DNA of 64,000 nt from positions 1-64,000 of the forward strand of contig JBEWZL010000049.1 in NCBI GenBank assembly GCA_045837725.1, read 5' to 3'. The stretch is from Vermamoeba vermiformis. Taxonomy: Eukaryota; Tubulinea; Echinamoebida. Below the pieces are notes generated by a model. The model did not search any database. It was not told the origin of the DNA and worked only from the letters and a program-made list of their open reading frames with translations. This document shows, piece by piece, positions 1 to 11,791 of this stretch. The number at the start of each line of letters is the position of its first letter. Position 1 is the stretch's first letter. The translations under genes and the position numbers were made by a program.

Positions 1-112
1 TTTTTTTTAAATAATTTTTAAAATCTTTTGAACATCTCTCCTTTAAATTGCGCATCAGTAATATCTGTACTATATTGATGCGCGATAATAAATAATTTGC
101 ATAATATTTTAC

Positions 113-190
113 CATTCTTTTGATTTTTTTGGCGGTTGGTCTTGATCTAGTTCTCTTCGATCGTTTTGCACCTACTGCTTGTGCAAACAC
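113..190 (-). pseudogene. First exon of an F-box gene paralogue, cut by left edge
   Basis: Read on the minus strand this stretch encodes AQAVGAKRSKRT followed by a lysine-rich run and ends at a GGTAAAAT donor. It closely resembles, in DNA and frame, the first coding exon of the F-box gene at 435-3005 (MQAVGVKRKREE..., donor ATGGTAAAT at about 2930). No in-frame ATG is visible at the matching place, so it is either a decayed copy or uses an upstream exon. The following bases (1-112) look like intron; any remaining exons lie outside the window. Tandem duplication of the neighbouring gene is the simplest reading. Basis: seen in sequence plus inference. Confidence 0.45.
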
Positions 191-434
191 GAATATTCGA
201 TATTGAACCAGCTGTGGATGTGACAAAACTGGAATTAAGCGTTACACGAAAAAAAAAAGCAGACGTCCGTTTTCAACCGTTTTTTCAGGACCGACACCAA
301 CGATCGGGCATGGGCCATGTTTTTTCCACTAATAGTAGATTGAGCGATATGATAAATTTTATAGTCACCGATTTATTAGAGATTACGATAAGTACTGGTT
401 GGTATCAATGGTGTGAGGTACAGGCTCGATATCC

Positions 435-3005
435 CTATTCTTCATCTTCATTATCATCTTCATCATTATGATAATCAGCTTCGAATTTCATGTCGGCAGG
501 TCCTGGAGGCTCCATATAAGCCAAGATTAATTCCAGCCAATCGTTTTCTGTCGCATGTTGCAAATTCATTTCTTGAATCAACTCGTTAAATTGGTCGCGA
601 TAAAATCGCTTTTTGCACTGGACTGCTGACTCGAAATTGAAGGACCGACAAGTTCCTGCCGGCAGAATGCACAGATCCACACTGAACTCCGATGAGAAAT
701 CTCCGGGGCTTCCTTCGTAACAAACTTCAATGCCGAAGGAGAATGACTTCTCAGCTAAATATAAGAATAAGAAAAGTATTGAAGTTAATTGCTAGTGTTG
801 TTTTGTTCGGGTAACGGAGCCGCTCCGAAGTGACGAATCTCGGTCCTCACCGCTCCGCACCACTATCACGTGAGACTCGTCACATAGAGTGTACCATATG
901 AGACCCTCGATGACATCACTTTAATGTTATGTCCGTAAAGGTTTCATGTTAAGATAAAGCGGGAGATCGGCCGAGATTGTACGCTTCACGCGGATTTCGA
1001 ACGCACCACTCAAGTTGAATTTGCGTAACAAAAATGGATAAACGATTCTAATGTCTTATATACGTACGGTTAGGATGTAAAATCAACTCCAAGGATTGTT
1101 TGTTGCTAAAACATGGCTTCAACTTTGAGTAGCGAGTCTTCGGCACTTCAAAACGCGCAAATTTGGCTGAACAACCTTTGATCGGTTCGCATTAGTAAAA
1201 TAACACTTTATATATGGAGATATAATCCTACCTCCCATTTTTGCTCGTGCGAATAAGTCGATCAATTCATTTTTCGCGTCGTCGGAACTAATTTTGGCAA
1301 GCTAAATATTCATCGTTATTAGTACAAGTTAATCTAAGCTACTTAATCTAATTTCGTAGTTATTTGGAAATTATTACGTACGTTGTTGATGCATTGGATA
1401 AACGCTAATTTTCGAAGTAATCTTTTCAGTACAAATCGTGCTTTAAAGGCCCAAGAAAATACTGATCCCTGTGGAGTCATGCCGCTCAAATAGAATTGCA
1501 TTAACTTCGATATTTCCATCGCCATATCACCATTTAAGTTAATTTCATTGTTATAATTTTCGGCCAATTCGTCGATCTGCTCTTCGTCAAGATAATCCTC
1601 ATCGTATTCGTCAAATTTAGCATTTTCATCTTCGTTTCTCAGAGTAGACCTTTGACTGACAGCCAAATTAAGTAATACCTCCATAAAATTTTTTGACGAA
1701 TTTTCGCCGATCAGATCCACTTTTAGCCAATCCATTATTTTACGAATATCCTCCTCATTAAAGTATTCCTTTTGCTCGTATTTGTCGTTACCAAAAATGC
1801 ACTCCTTTATCTCATGAGTCCCATCAGTGTTCTTTGGATCTTTCTTAAATTCAAAGACAATTGTTTCGTTATTATTGTCTACACCTAATTGTTTCAACAC
1901 CACCGTAACTTTAAAGTTCAACCATCCTTGTCCATCGCCATGTGTATATAAGTCGTGGTACTCGCATTTAACGGCGATGTAACGGCGGTCTTTACCAACC
2001 CAAATAAACGCTGATTTCTCTGCGTTTAAATTAACCGTTAATAGTAATAGGTAATACTATCTCTTAATATACATCATATTTCGATTTTTGTTGTTATAAT
2101 AATAGTCATCCGATCTTGAAAATATAATTCAACCGAACTAGTTTTGAAAGTTTAATACTTACGCGTTGTATTGCACGTATTACTATCCGAATCTTCCCAT
2201 ACACTCTCAATTTTACGACAAAAATCTGCAACAACGATAAGCAACGTTATTTTGTGCACGAGATCAGGTTAAAAAGTCGATTCGTACCTGAGTAGCAAAC
2301 TGACTTGAGATGCTTCTCATCTATCAAATCCCTACAGTTTTGCGGTGCAATCGTTCGGACGGAATTTGTTACGGCGACCATTTCGGCTCGATACAAGAGC
2401 TTTTTCAGCGTTTCAGCGAGCTCAACATAATTCTTAGTCTCAGCCAAATACACCGCTTTTTCAAATAGCAACGTCACATCTATCAATATTAGGTTATTTT
2501 ACAGAGCTCTAAATAATCGCAGAACACGTACCGATGTTAGAAGTGGCTCTCGCGACAGAGGCAGGCAAAAAAGGAACCACATCCGTTGGTAAACCTGATT
2601 AAGAATTAATACCAATGATTAATTAACTACCTTAATATGTAGCATATATACATACCATGAACTCGATTGAAATAGCTCGCCAGAAAGAGAGCGTGGAGTC
2701 GCTTGAATGATTTTGACACAAAATAGAGCGCCGAAGCTGATTCGAGCGATAAATATCCACATATATTTTGCCAACAATCATCAGGGAGGCCACATAAAGT
2801 ATCCTAATTCAAAAGTAAATCGAATGAAAATATTCAAAAATTAATTTTAAATCTAAATCGAATTGTATTGCAACCCATAAGTTATTAGCGCATCAATGAT
2901 TATTAGTCCTCTAAGTGTAAATTTATTTACCATTATTTTAGATTTTTTTAACGGTTGGTCTTGATCTAGTTCCTCTCTTTTTCGTTTTACGCCCACTGCC
3001 TGCAT
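435..3005 (-). CDS. F-box protein with two related C-terminal modules
   Basis: A multi-exon gene. Exon 1 (ATG at 3005) gives a basic N-terminus (MQAVGVKRKREELDQ...). The next exon, ending near 2656, encodes a good F-box: LPDDCWQNICGYLSLESASA followed by LYFVSKSFKRLHALF. Further exons at about 2530-2600, 2290-2485 (helical, LAETKNYVELAETLKKLLYR), 2163-2226, 1386-2010, 1228-1294 and 435-754 join with matching phase at every junction I checked. The last two large exons each begin with a similar beta-rich module (KSAFIWVGKDRRYIAVKCEY; KSFSFGIEVCYEGSPGDF), suggesting an internal duplication. The protein ends in an acidic tail (NDEDDNEDEE). An F-box normally binds Skp1 in an SCF ubiquitin ligase; the substrate module is not recognised. 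The intron at about 755-1227 is long for this window. Start codon and F-box are firm; the middle exons are less sure. Confidence 0.6.
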
Positions 3006-3164
3006 TGTTATATACAATTAATTTTATATAATCCAAGCTCGGCTCGGAGAAAGTAGTGGTAGCCAACCAAGGAACTTTTGAGACTTTTGTGAAAACAGAA
3101 TTTTAATTTATTTATTGGAGCACGTTAGCACTAGATCTCGTTACGATCGAATAACGTTAAACAT

Positions 3165-4648
3165 ATGGCTGAATCAAACAGAGAAGGCAGATTGTATCAC
3201 TTGGCTATTTCAGTTCTGAGATCAGCTCAACCAACGAAATTGTATCGCGTCCATCAGATATTCGGAGAGGAACTTGTAAATGCTATTAAAAATAAGGTAT
3301 GCTGCACGAAAATATTCTGAGGTACAAGATTATCCAAGCTGTTTCTAAATTTTTTTCTAAATCTGTGAGCCTTGCAGCAAGCTGATCCTATAATTTAAAT
3401 AATGTCCTAAAGCATATTTTAATATAAAAAATAGCTCGCTAATAATGCGGTGTTGTTGTCTTATTTATGAGACGATAAAATCACAATCACACCACAATAG
3501 TCTTCTTCTTAATAGCGACTAATCTTTGTTGCATTTGACTAATATGTATTTATGTATACTCATTTCTCTCTAATGTAATCATAATTTTTCGTTCGTTTTT
3601 TAACGCATCTACAGATGGACATCATTCGTACTCCTGCTAGCAGTGGCAATATTGAAGTACTGAACTATTTGATAAACGCTATGAAACTTTGTATCGACGT
3701 GAAAGATCATACTAATTGGGTACGTACAGACACGCTAGATTCACAAAAGTTGATCCTTGGATCCGGATCTAAACTACCGATTTACGCTTAGACCTAATCC
3801 TTTCTATCAGACCCCATTGCACCATTCTTCCTTTAATGGTAGTGCTACATCCGTTGTTTCATTGTTATACTGCGGAGCAAATCCGAAAGCTAGAACAGCA
3901 GTTAATGTACACCAATCGGATTATGCGATAAATATCGTTTTTACTAATATTTACATCAAAGAGAAATAGGCCAGTTGACATCGCTAACAGCCCTGATATT
4001 ACAGCCATTTTCCATGATTTTGACAGTTTGACACGAGAAAATTTTGCTCAAAAGTACTTGCCAAATATAACGAACGATGGATTGAACGTTGATGAAGCTA
4101 CTCAAACTCAAAATAACTCAGTTAATAATACAGAACCGTTTGTTATTATGGAACTGCCAGTTGAACTTCAAACAGAAATTTACGACCGATTGCCAATCGT
4201 TCAATCGTATTTCGTCAAATTTGTTAGCAAAGAATGGCGTTCGCTATATTTAGAAAGATTTGCAAAGAAATATCCTTATTTGGGCACAAAGTGGAAGATC
4301 CGCAACATAGAAGCAAGCAACTTGCAATGTCGGGCATATCCAACATTGTATCATTTTCTGTTATACCATCCACAAGCACAAGAAGGAAATTTCAAAAGTT
4401 TGGCTAGCTATTACGACAGTATTAACCGGTCCTTAGAAAAATTAACAACTGAAGATAAGATCTACAATTGTACCGATGGGACGATGAAATTTGATCCACG
4501 AGAGTTCAAACGATTCTTTTTTGGAATTTCCCGACGCGCAGAAACAATTTACTTGTACAGACTAGACAAATGGACATTAACCGCGTTTGTCTCGGACAAT
4601 ACCGAAAACTTCGGTGTTGCTTTTATTTTTAAATCTATGCTAGTGTAA
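3165..4648 (+). CDS. Ankyrin-repeat and F-box protein
   Basis: Four exons (3165-3296, 3615-3719, 3811-3906, 3962-4648) give about 339 residues with phase kept at each join. Residues about 45-120 hold ankyrin repeats: RTPASSGNIEVLNYLINAMK, then TPLHHSSFNGSATSVVSLLY CGANP and RPVDIANSPDI. An F-box follows at about residue 155 (MELPVELQTEIYDRLPIVQS, then KEWRSLYLERF). The C-terminal third has no recognised domain. F-box plus ankyrin proteins usually act as SCF substrate receptors; here the ankyrin part precedes the F-box, as in several dictyostelid proteins. The acceptor at 3962 was chosen over 3970 because only it keeps the frame open. The gene is divergent from the F-box gene at 435-3005 with about 160 bases between start codons, so they may share a promoter. 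Confidence 0.75.
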
Positions 4649-4745
4649 GGTCATTAAATATTGTTTATTTTACTAGTAACGCTACTTAAGCTCGTGCAAG
4701 TTTGCAGCTTTGAACGATAATTTTATCAACGACTATTCTTGGCTT

Positions 4746-7416
4746 TCAGTAATAGTGATTCTGTTTATTAGTGTTGGACATTTCAACGTCAGGGTGCATA
4801 GGACTATGAGGGGGTGTAACGATCTTAGCAGGTTGGACCAAGTTGGCTGAGAACGAGCCGGATCGGCGAAGGCCATCCAAGATCGGTCGAGATCCAGATC
4901 TGTTCAAGCGTGGGCTTGAAGGAGTCTTCTCCAAATACTTATCGACGCCAGGAGGACGCGCTTCGTTGGGTCTATCGGCAATACGAGCCTTTTGGAAGTT
5001 ACCGAGAGCTGTAGAAAAGAACACGAGATCAGCCACGTTGCACGATACTTTTCCAAATACGTAAACACATACCTTCACTCAAAGCAGCAGGACCCTTCAA
5101 GAGCAGACCAGGAGGCAGTTTAGAGTTGGGACTCAAACCCTTAATCTTCATAATCATCTCACGCTCCGTTCGCAAAATGTTGAAGAGACGCAACAATCGC
5201 GAGACGGACTGGATCTTCTTTGTCACGATCTGGCGTCGCTTCAACTTCTCTTCTTCGGTCATTTGTTGTTCTTCGCGTTCAGCTTCTTCGTCGTTCACGA
5301 GGTTCAAAAACACCAACAAAATTTCACTCACTATTAATACAACAACGTTAACAAAGGCGTCTTATTGAAAATAGAGGTGAATAGACATTAAACCGATTAC
5401 GTAATCGTGAATTACTACGATAAATATTTACCTTTTTCGGCCAAGAAAGGCATGCTCCAGCTGAAAACATCCATAAAGCCAGGCAACCAGTACGGGTGTT
5501 GAGTATTGTTGAACTGTTTAATATTGATCACGTTGTTCGCGTAAATCATAATAGCGGCCTTGTTATTGTAAGCCTCCAAGTAGTTCGGCGCCGAGAAGAT
5601 TGTAATGCACGTGGGGAACTGCGTCTTCAATGATTTTTTGTACATTCGGAAACTAATTTTAAACAATAAGAACTACGTATTAATGGTGGTATTAACGAGT
5701 ATTTACCCCTCATCTTGAGCCTCGTGAGCTCTGATCAATGTCAAAATTGAGTTTCGTTCCAAAAAGTTCGACACGGCACGATAACTACAAAATGAATTAT
5801 TAGCTCGTGAAAGTTAACTATTAAATCATTATTATACTTACCCGTATGAATAAGAACATCCTCTTACGGAGTTAAACTTAAATTCAGCGTCATCATCTGC
5901 GTAATTTTCAGCGGGATCCGCCCATAAAAGGTCACTGAATAACAAACACTTATTAACAGTACTCTAGGATATAATGTGCATCGAAAGTACTTACCACATA
6001 GGTCCATTTGGTGGTGGTTCGCGGAATCTGTTAATATTTTCAATGTCTTCCAACTGCAGACAAGTAGGTCAGTCACACGTGCCACAAATCACCAGCGGTC
6101 AAATATACGTACAGTTTCAATGTCAGGAGACAGACCACCGTGCACGCACAAAAACTGTGCTTTTTCTTGACTGTTCAAAATGAGCGCTGCGAGGGGCAAC
6201 GTGTCGAACGAGTCCATGAATGCATCGTACACTTCAGAATCATATTTCTTTTCACCTATATCACGCTCACATTAATCAAATGCTTCATATAACTAAGCTC
6301 GGCACTTATTATGTTAATCTCATATAATCGATATTGTAAGGAAACTGGTATTGTGAGGAAAGGTCACGAAACATATCGTAGTTAGATCCGATTAAATTTG
6401 TGATGTTTGCGTAATAAGCGGAAGTGATGCACCATTAACGTTGATCATAGTAATAATATTAATATAACTTACATTCTTCTTTAAACGTGAAATAGTCAGT
6501 CAAGTGACGGCACTCGTGATTGCCGCGCAATAAAAAGAAGTTGTCTGGTCTATTAATCTTGTAGGTGTATAGCAATAAGACGCATTCCAATGAAAAATAT
6601 CCTCTGCAAATAAAAATAATCATTATTATTAGCGCCATATTCTCCGCTGAAAAATAAGACCGCCTAAAATTAGCAACTCTTTTGAAAGGCCTTTTCGAGC
6701 GCAATTCGCCAATAGTATAAGCCTACCTATCGACATAATCGCCCAAAAATAAATATTGAGTGCTTTTAGGATCGCCACCAACGTCGAATAATTTTAGTAG
6801 ATCAAAGTATTGGCCGTGGATATCGCCGCAAACTGTTAAATAATTAGAATAATATATCTCATCATAATCGCATGATTTTAACGTGCATTATCAAAAGTCA
6901 AGCCAATTTTAATTTCCAGATCGTTACGAGAATAATCGGAAATATAAATATAGGTTTCATATTATAATAATAATATTGATGTATATAATATCGTGTCTTA
7001 ATGTAATCTTGAAATTTGAGAATAATAGCAAATTTATCAGATTTAATATTCGAATAAAAACTAAAATTCTTACTAGTGACAGGCTCCTTGATTGCCAATA
7101 CGTTTGGCTCTTGTACTAATATTTGTGTAGCTTGAGAAATGATCTCCAATAACAGGTCTTTTGCTAATTTTCCTTCTTGCTTCAGATGGTTACGAAGCAC
7201 ATCTGGATTCGGAATTCCTTTATCATCTAACAAATCCTCCTTTTGTAATACCTTAGCGGTGGGCATAGGTACATCTTTCATAACTCTCTCCGTCGTGGAC
7301 AGCTTAGGTTCATGAAGGTTCTTCTTTCTTTGTTCAGTTGGGGACGTGCTCTCGATCTCCATCTCGTCACCTGATGACGAGGCAGACATAGTATCAGTAT
7401 CTTCAACGCTAGACAT
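4746..7416 (-). CDS. canA: Calcineurin A, Ca2+/calmodulin-dependent protein phosphatase
   Basis: Catalytic subunit of protein phosphatase 2B. Spread over about nine exons, it has an N-terminal Ser/Glu-rich extension, the calcineurin entry region ([20 protein letters not shown]), and the metallophosphatase motifs [31 protein letters not shown] and CVHGG. The calcineurin-specific stretch [18 protein letters not shown] follows. A helix rich in E, R and K then matches the calcineurin B-binding arm ([18 protein letters not shown]), followed by a calmodulin-binding-like segment ([14 protein letters not shown]) and [15 protein letters not shown]. The tail contains an autoinhibitory-like [14 protein letters not shown] and two RSGS boxes with SP sites, candidates for phospho-regulation. 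All metal ligands I looked for are present, so it should be active. ATG at 7416 is unambiguous; the stop is at 4746-4748. Family assignment is firm; exact exon ends are approximate. Confidence 0.93.
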
Positions 7417-7731
7417 TGTAAATATACGAGAGCTGTGTTTCTTGTTGGGACGCGTTCAAAAAATATTGATCCAAATTTATTTTTGGCTTGAACGCACTTG
7501 CCAGGCAAAATAGGGCTAATAAAATGGTTGATATCGATAATGAAGTACTATTACATTTGATTGAGCGATAAAGTGGGTCTGGCACTGCCAAAAATACAAG
7601 ATCGGGACTTGAAGAGCTCAGTTTATTTTGCCAAAATCTTTGCACGCCCTTATTGATTGGCTTATTATTTTGATTTATACTCGATCAGTCCCCGATCTCT
7701 TCTGGCCCTTCTGTTTCTTCACTGTTTGTAG
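7417..7731. other. Intergenic stretch upstream of calcineurin A
   Basis: About 315 bases. It contains short overlapping open frames on both strands, none with a recognisable protein signature or convincing splice context. It probably holds the calcineurin A 5' leader and promoter. I see no repeat or RNA gene. Confidence 0.3.
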
Positions 7732-7996
7732 CTACAGCACCTTGATCACGTTGCCCTTGCGTGTCTCGTGGTCTACTGATAATAGTGGTACGCACTGTCA
7801 CCGCCACTTATTTGATTACACGTACGGGGAATCGAAAGTGAGTCTTGTTGCCTTCAGCTTGTTCGACCGTAGCTAGAAAGCGAGATGGAGCGGAGCTCAT
7901 ACACCGCCCTATGGCCACGGTGGAAAGATTGCCGTACCAAGAAATAAATGCAGTACTGTATAGCTGTCCTTCGATTATTGAGGCCGTTGAATGCAT
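7732..7996 (-). CDS. Possible small two-exon gene, unrecognised
   Basis: On the minus strand an ATG at 7996 opens a frame MHSTASIIEGQLYSTAFISW ending in EQAEGNKTHFRFP. A GTACGTGT donor near 7825 and an ATTATCAG acceptor at about 7774 allow a join to DHETRKGNVIKVL and a stop at 7732. The N-terminal part has the look of a mitochondrial presequence (hydroxylated, with RCMSSAPSRF). The plus strand is also open here (ATG at 7911, MATVERLPYQEINAVLYSCP), so the coding strand is not certain. No family recognised. Confidence 0.3.
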
Positions 7997-8098
7997 TCTG
8001 CAATATTGTAAATTCTGTTGGATGGCGTCATCAGTGTCCGGTTCAAAATAAATTCATAATAATAAAATAATATTACCTTACGTTACTAGCTATGTCTT

Positions 8099-8389
8099 TT
8101 AATTATGTCTGAAGAATTTCAAGCTCATCCAGTTCAAGTAAACGAAGAAGAATGTGACGGGGATCATAGCCGGTAGTAACCAACAATAATATTTGTCGTG
8201 CTTTATCCAGTCCAAGAATGCATTACCAGTGTCAGGAATAAATAATTTGGAAATTATTGTCGCGTAGATTATGACCAGATACGCGATCACCGTGCCAGCC
8301 AACAAGATGTAGCCCCAAGTGACTGTCTCTGACTCCGTAGAATCACCAGTCTTGGCTCTTTTAATAACATCACGTTGATATTGATACAT
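8099..8389 (-). CDS. PIGY: PIG-Y-like subunit of the GPI-GlcNAc transferase
   Basis: A single exon of 96 residues. Two hydrophobic helices (about residues 26-50 and 67-87) flank a short loop, and the protein ends WMSLKFFRHN, which matches the characteristic WMGIKLFRHN end of human PIG-Y. PIG-Y is a small subunit of the ER-membrane complex that makes GlcNAc-PI, the first step of GPI anchor synthesis; it helps PIG-A act. The N-terminus is hydrophilic and slightly longer than in human PIG-Y. The ATG at 8389 is the first sensible start. It is divergently arranged with the gene at 8466, only 76 bases between start codons. The window also encodes two proteins with GPI-signal-like tails (28526-29509 and 30543-33181). 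Confidence 0.8.
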   Translation of the reverse strand: MYQYQRDVIKRAKTGDSTESETVTWGYILLAGTVIAYLVIIYATIISKLFIPDTGNAFLDWIKHDKYYCWLLPAMIPVTFFFVYLNWMSLKFFRHN

Positions 8390-8465
8390 TGTCGTGTGTT
8401 CTGTTGGATCTGGTCGACGTGAAAATGAAAAACTATTCGTTATAAATTTTATATTACAGACCACC
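8390..8465. promoter_or_regulatory. Compact bidirectional promoter between PIG-Y and a small gene
   Basis: Only 76 bases separate the PIG-Y ATG (minus strand, 8389) from the ATG of the small plus-strand gene (8466, in a good CCACCATG context). Both genes must therefore start transcription within this gap or inside each other's coding region. The gap includes TTGGATCTGG and an AT-rich run. No specific factor site is claimed. Confidence 0.4.
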
Positions 8466-8693
8466 ATGCTGAGCAATATTACAAAGAGACTGTTGCCTAC
8501 TGGTGGCTTCAATAGAGTCTCAGGCACATGTGTATCAGCCTCGAGTTTGTTCGCAGCAAATCAGACAAGATGTTACGCATCGCGACGTCAACAAAGACGC
8601 CCTCAACAACAACAGCAACAAAAATCTAATGAACCACTATCATTAAATAATATTCCAGAAGACCAGGGTACATATCAAGCCGACCAAAGCTAG
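8466..8693 (+). CDS. Small predicted mitochondrial protein, Q-rich, unrecognised
   Basis: A single exon of 75 residues. The N-terminus (MLSNITKRLLPTGGFNRVSG) has the arginine/serine-rich, acid-free make-up of a mitochondrial presequence, and RCYASRR is a plausible processing site. The mature part is a short polyglutamine-like run (RRPQQQQQQKS) followed by an acidic end (NIPEDQGTYQADQS). It is too short and biased to assign. The ATG lies in a strong CCACCATG context. Confidence 0.5.
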   Translation: MLSNITKRLLPTGGFNRVSGTCVSASSLFAANQTRCYASRRQQRRPQQQQQQKSNEPLSLNNIPEDQGTYQADQS

Positions 8694-8893
8694 CAGATAA
8701 TTATTATGATTTTTATGGATTTATTCAAATAATTATTAAATAACCGTAGAAGGCTTCAACGACGCATCTAATAGTTTTAAATAATATATATTAACATAAA
8801 TATATTTAAATTGTATGAAACACGATGAAATAACTTGCAAGACACTAATGAACTTCAAACACAGTTGAACTCCCTGATCGAACATACAAACCA

Positions 8894-9735
8894 ATGCAAG
8901 CCAAAGAAAAATTGCACTGGCGATTAGTAAATTTAGTGGAAAAGGTTGATTGGAGCTATTTCAAAAATACTCCTGAGCAGGGCTACCCGCAACGAAAACC
9001 CGCGCCTGTTCGACCAAAGGAAGACTTACCCGCACCTAGAGGTAATTATTATCGCTCTAAATATTCATTTTGGATCGTTATTTATCGATAATTTGTAATT
9101 GCAAATGAAATTACGTTAGTTTTCTCGTACCTTTTTGACTGATCGTGATCTTGGATGTAGGCGATATGACTGTTGAGAAATTTTTGAAGACTATTGGCCG
9201 AGGATGCGCCGAATATACTGACAAGTTCGAGTCTTGGGAGAAGCTTATGGGTGCTGATCGCTGGGCACTCAAGGCAGCTGGCATCCCAATCCGCCAACGC
9301 AAGTGGATCCGCAACTGGGTCGAGAAATACAAGAGGGTAAGTTTTATTTTAAACATAAAATACGCACTTGCACGCGCTCGTGTGACAAAGTTTGGTAATT
9401 GAAAGTAAATTGCGGTGTTTATGAAGTGCTTCGAACATCCGGACCGTTCCGTGCACATCTGGCACTTGCAAGCGGCACCTGCCTCGTAAAATCATTGTCT
9501 CCGATAGAAAATATTGTTACGAGACACTTGATAACATTTGGTGTCCAATTTAACGTTGTGCTCTTCTTTGGTTCCAAAATCTAATCCAGTACACGAATCT
9601 AACGATCTTGTTTGTTAGGGAGTTGAGCCTTACTTCGTGCCTATCCACTCTCAGACTAAGAGAAATACTAAACTAGAATGGAGACAACAATTAATCACTC
9701 AGAAGGCCAAGCGACGAGAGCTAGGCCTCGAATAA
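8894..9735 (+). CDS. mS41: Mitochondrial small-subunit ribosomal protein mS41 (IGR motif)
   Basis: Three exons (8894-9041, 9161-9336, 9619-9735) join in frame to about 146 residues. The middle exon encodes the IGR domain typical of mS41/Fyv4: EKFLKTIGRGCAEYTDKFES, then LMGADRWALKAAGIPIRQRK WIRNW. The last exon gives a basic tail (TQKAKRRELGLE). mS41 is a nucleus-encoded protein of the mitochondrial small ribosomal subunit. The N-terminus (MQAKEKLHWRLVNLVEKVDW) is not a classical presequence, so an upstream exon or an internal targeting signal is possible. Family assignment rests on the IGR block. Confidence 0.85.
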
Positions 9736-9940
9736 AAATCAAAAATCGATCCGGAAGATCTAATTAGCGAAATCGTAAATAATAACCAAATAAAGACGTT
9801 GGACATTTATTAATAACGGTTTGGTAAGGCCTTTTAAATAATGAGATTCATTTTCTGAAAGTATATGCAGCCGAGCGCTCACACTGCCCATAAAAAGTTA
9901 AATTCAAACTTTTTAACTTTAGCTCGGCAGATTAATCTTC

Positions 9941-11791
9941 CTAATTATCCTTCATGACCACGTCGTTGTCTTCCTTTGCAGATTTATATTCTTCCATGGT
10001 TAAGGGCACAAGTTCAACGTAATCCACGAACATGCCGTACTTCCAATCGTGGTATCTAAAAGATTCTATTGATCAGTTGATCTTTCATGAATAAAATTAA
10101 CTATTATATCAAATGTGGCATAATCTATTGAACCGAAATTTAAATCGAGAAATTCTTCGTTGATGGAAACTTTCCGCGCTCAAATACATGAAGAAATCTC
10201 TTTAGATAATAGAGATGGCCCGATGATCAAAGAATCCCCGTTGAATTATAGAAGTAAACATAAAGAATTGCGGGGAATATGATGATTTGTAATAAAACAA
10301 CGTAGATCAAGTTACTTACCCTTGAGAAACCTTGAAACAGACCGTTGTATGAGGCTTTTCAACGAGAATGTTGCCGACATCGACATCAAGCCATTTCTCG
10401 ACTCTAATGTTCTATAGGAACCAAAGTTAACGAGCAAGAAAACGAAAGTTCAGAAAAGATACGCACGGCAGGCTTTTGCTTGTACTCGTGCACGAGCCAT
10501 ATAAACTGTTGAAAACTATCGTCATTTTCTCTGATAGAAAAAGTATATTAGATACGGTGGACTAGAAGCGTAATAATAGTGAATAGATGGAAACTTGCCT
10601 ATCCTCTTCTTCTTCATCGCCATCGTAAAATGCCTCTTCATCGGGTTTATTAAGTACTTTAGTCATAAATTCTACGGCGCCTATCGAGGAAGGTAAGAGT
10701 TAGACCTGAGGCCAATAATATCGACGGCATCTACCATGGTACCTAAACCGTAATCTTGGGCAAGCTTTATCCTCCAGACAACTTTATATGGCCCTGGGAT
10801 CCATACCTTGATCGTACCTTCAGCGAGAAGCTTGTTGACTTCGTTGAAGTGTAAAACCTATTAAGAAAGATTCGTAAGGCGCTAACTTTGCAAAGCGATA
10901 TATTTATCACTAAGGCGAGAAGCCTGCCCAATGGTATATTTTAGTATTCTAGTTAGTGCCTTTACCTTGCCATAATAGCTTGCTGCATCATCGACTGCAT
11001 AGGCCGCTAGCTTGCGTGTTGCGTTTGTATGGTGGTACAGCAGTACGTAAAACGGTCTGATTCCCGAAGACTCTGCTACTCGTTCTTGTCTAGTCCTCTT
11101 AAACTCTTCTTTTATCTTATGTACTTTAATGATCCCATTCGGCGAGGCCATACCAAGAGGACTAATTTTTGCGCGGGCTTTTCATGATCGAGAAAAAAAA
11201 TTATTACTCAACGTTTCTCAACGACTATTATTCTTATGTAGAGAAACGGATGAATGCAATCGATTGATAAATTCCACGCCGAGAAAAGACGGGACTATAA
11301 ACGCGTGACTTACCAAGTTGAATGTACAGATTTCGATAATGACCGCACGATTGGTAACAACTGCTGTTCGTTATCGATGAAAAATCTCTCTTTATCAAGA
11401 ACTTCCACAGGACTTGGCTATTACTATCCCTTTTGGTAAGGACGAGAAAGTACGCCAGGTATTTACAAACCTAGATTTAACAAAAATAAGCAAATAATCT
11501 ATAAAATCAAAAGAAATAAATTGCAACGATATCTGACGCGAATCGCCAATAAAATCTAGAATTCTTAGGGCGTAAATTACCGTATTTCTGCAAAATTTCA
11601 GCCAAAATTAAAAATAATTATTTTCGGGATCTGATTGAATGTTGCAATTTAATACGATACGGAACTTATAATAATTCCCCATATATTAATAAAACTACCT
11701 CTGATAAATGAACAATATCTTGTATTGCTAGGCCTCGACAAATCTGCGTCACGATCTCCTCGGGTAGTTCTGGTGTACCGTGGCTTGCCAT
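9941..11791 (-). CDS. F-box protein with PP2-like C-terminal domain
   Basis: A gene of about eight exons. Exon 1 (ATG 11791) starts an F-box (ELPEEIVTQICRGLAIQDIV HLSE) that continues after an intron as VCKYLAYFLVLTKRDSNSQV LWKFLIKRDF. A long mixed region follows (exon 10967-11172: SNGIRPFYV-like stretch SSGIRPFYVLLYHHTNATRK). The C-terminal exons contain VWRIKLAQDYGL, RVEKWLDVDVG and YHDWKYGMFVDYVELVPL, a pattern like the phloem-protein-2 domain that binds glycans in plant F-box/PP2 proteins. It ends in an acidic tail (KEDNDVVMKDN). F-box/PP2 proteins bring glycosylated or other targets to SCF ligases; the ligand here is unknown. The F-box is firm, PP2 similarity is moderate, and internal exon borders are approximate. 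Confidence 0.65.

Noticed and set aside
7628-7876. Plus-strand hydrophobic frame near calcineurin
   Set aside because: Lacks a good start context and any family signature; overlaps the equally weak minus-strand model.
11254-11439. Plus-strand ORF (MQSIDKFHAEKRR)
   Set aside because: The minus strand here encodes the second F-box exon of the F-box/PP2-like gene, with matching splice sites.
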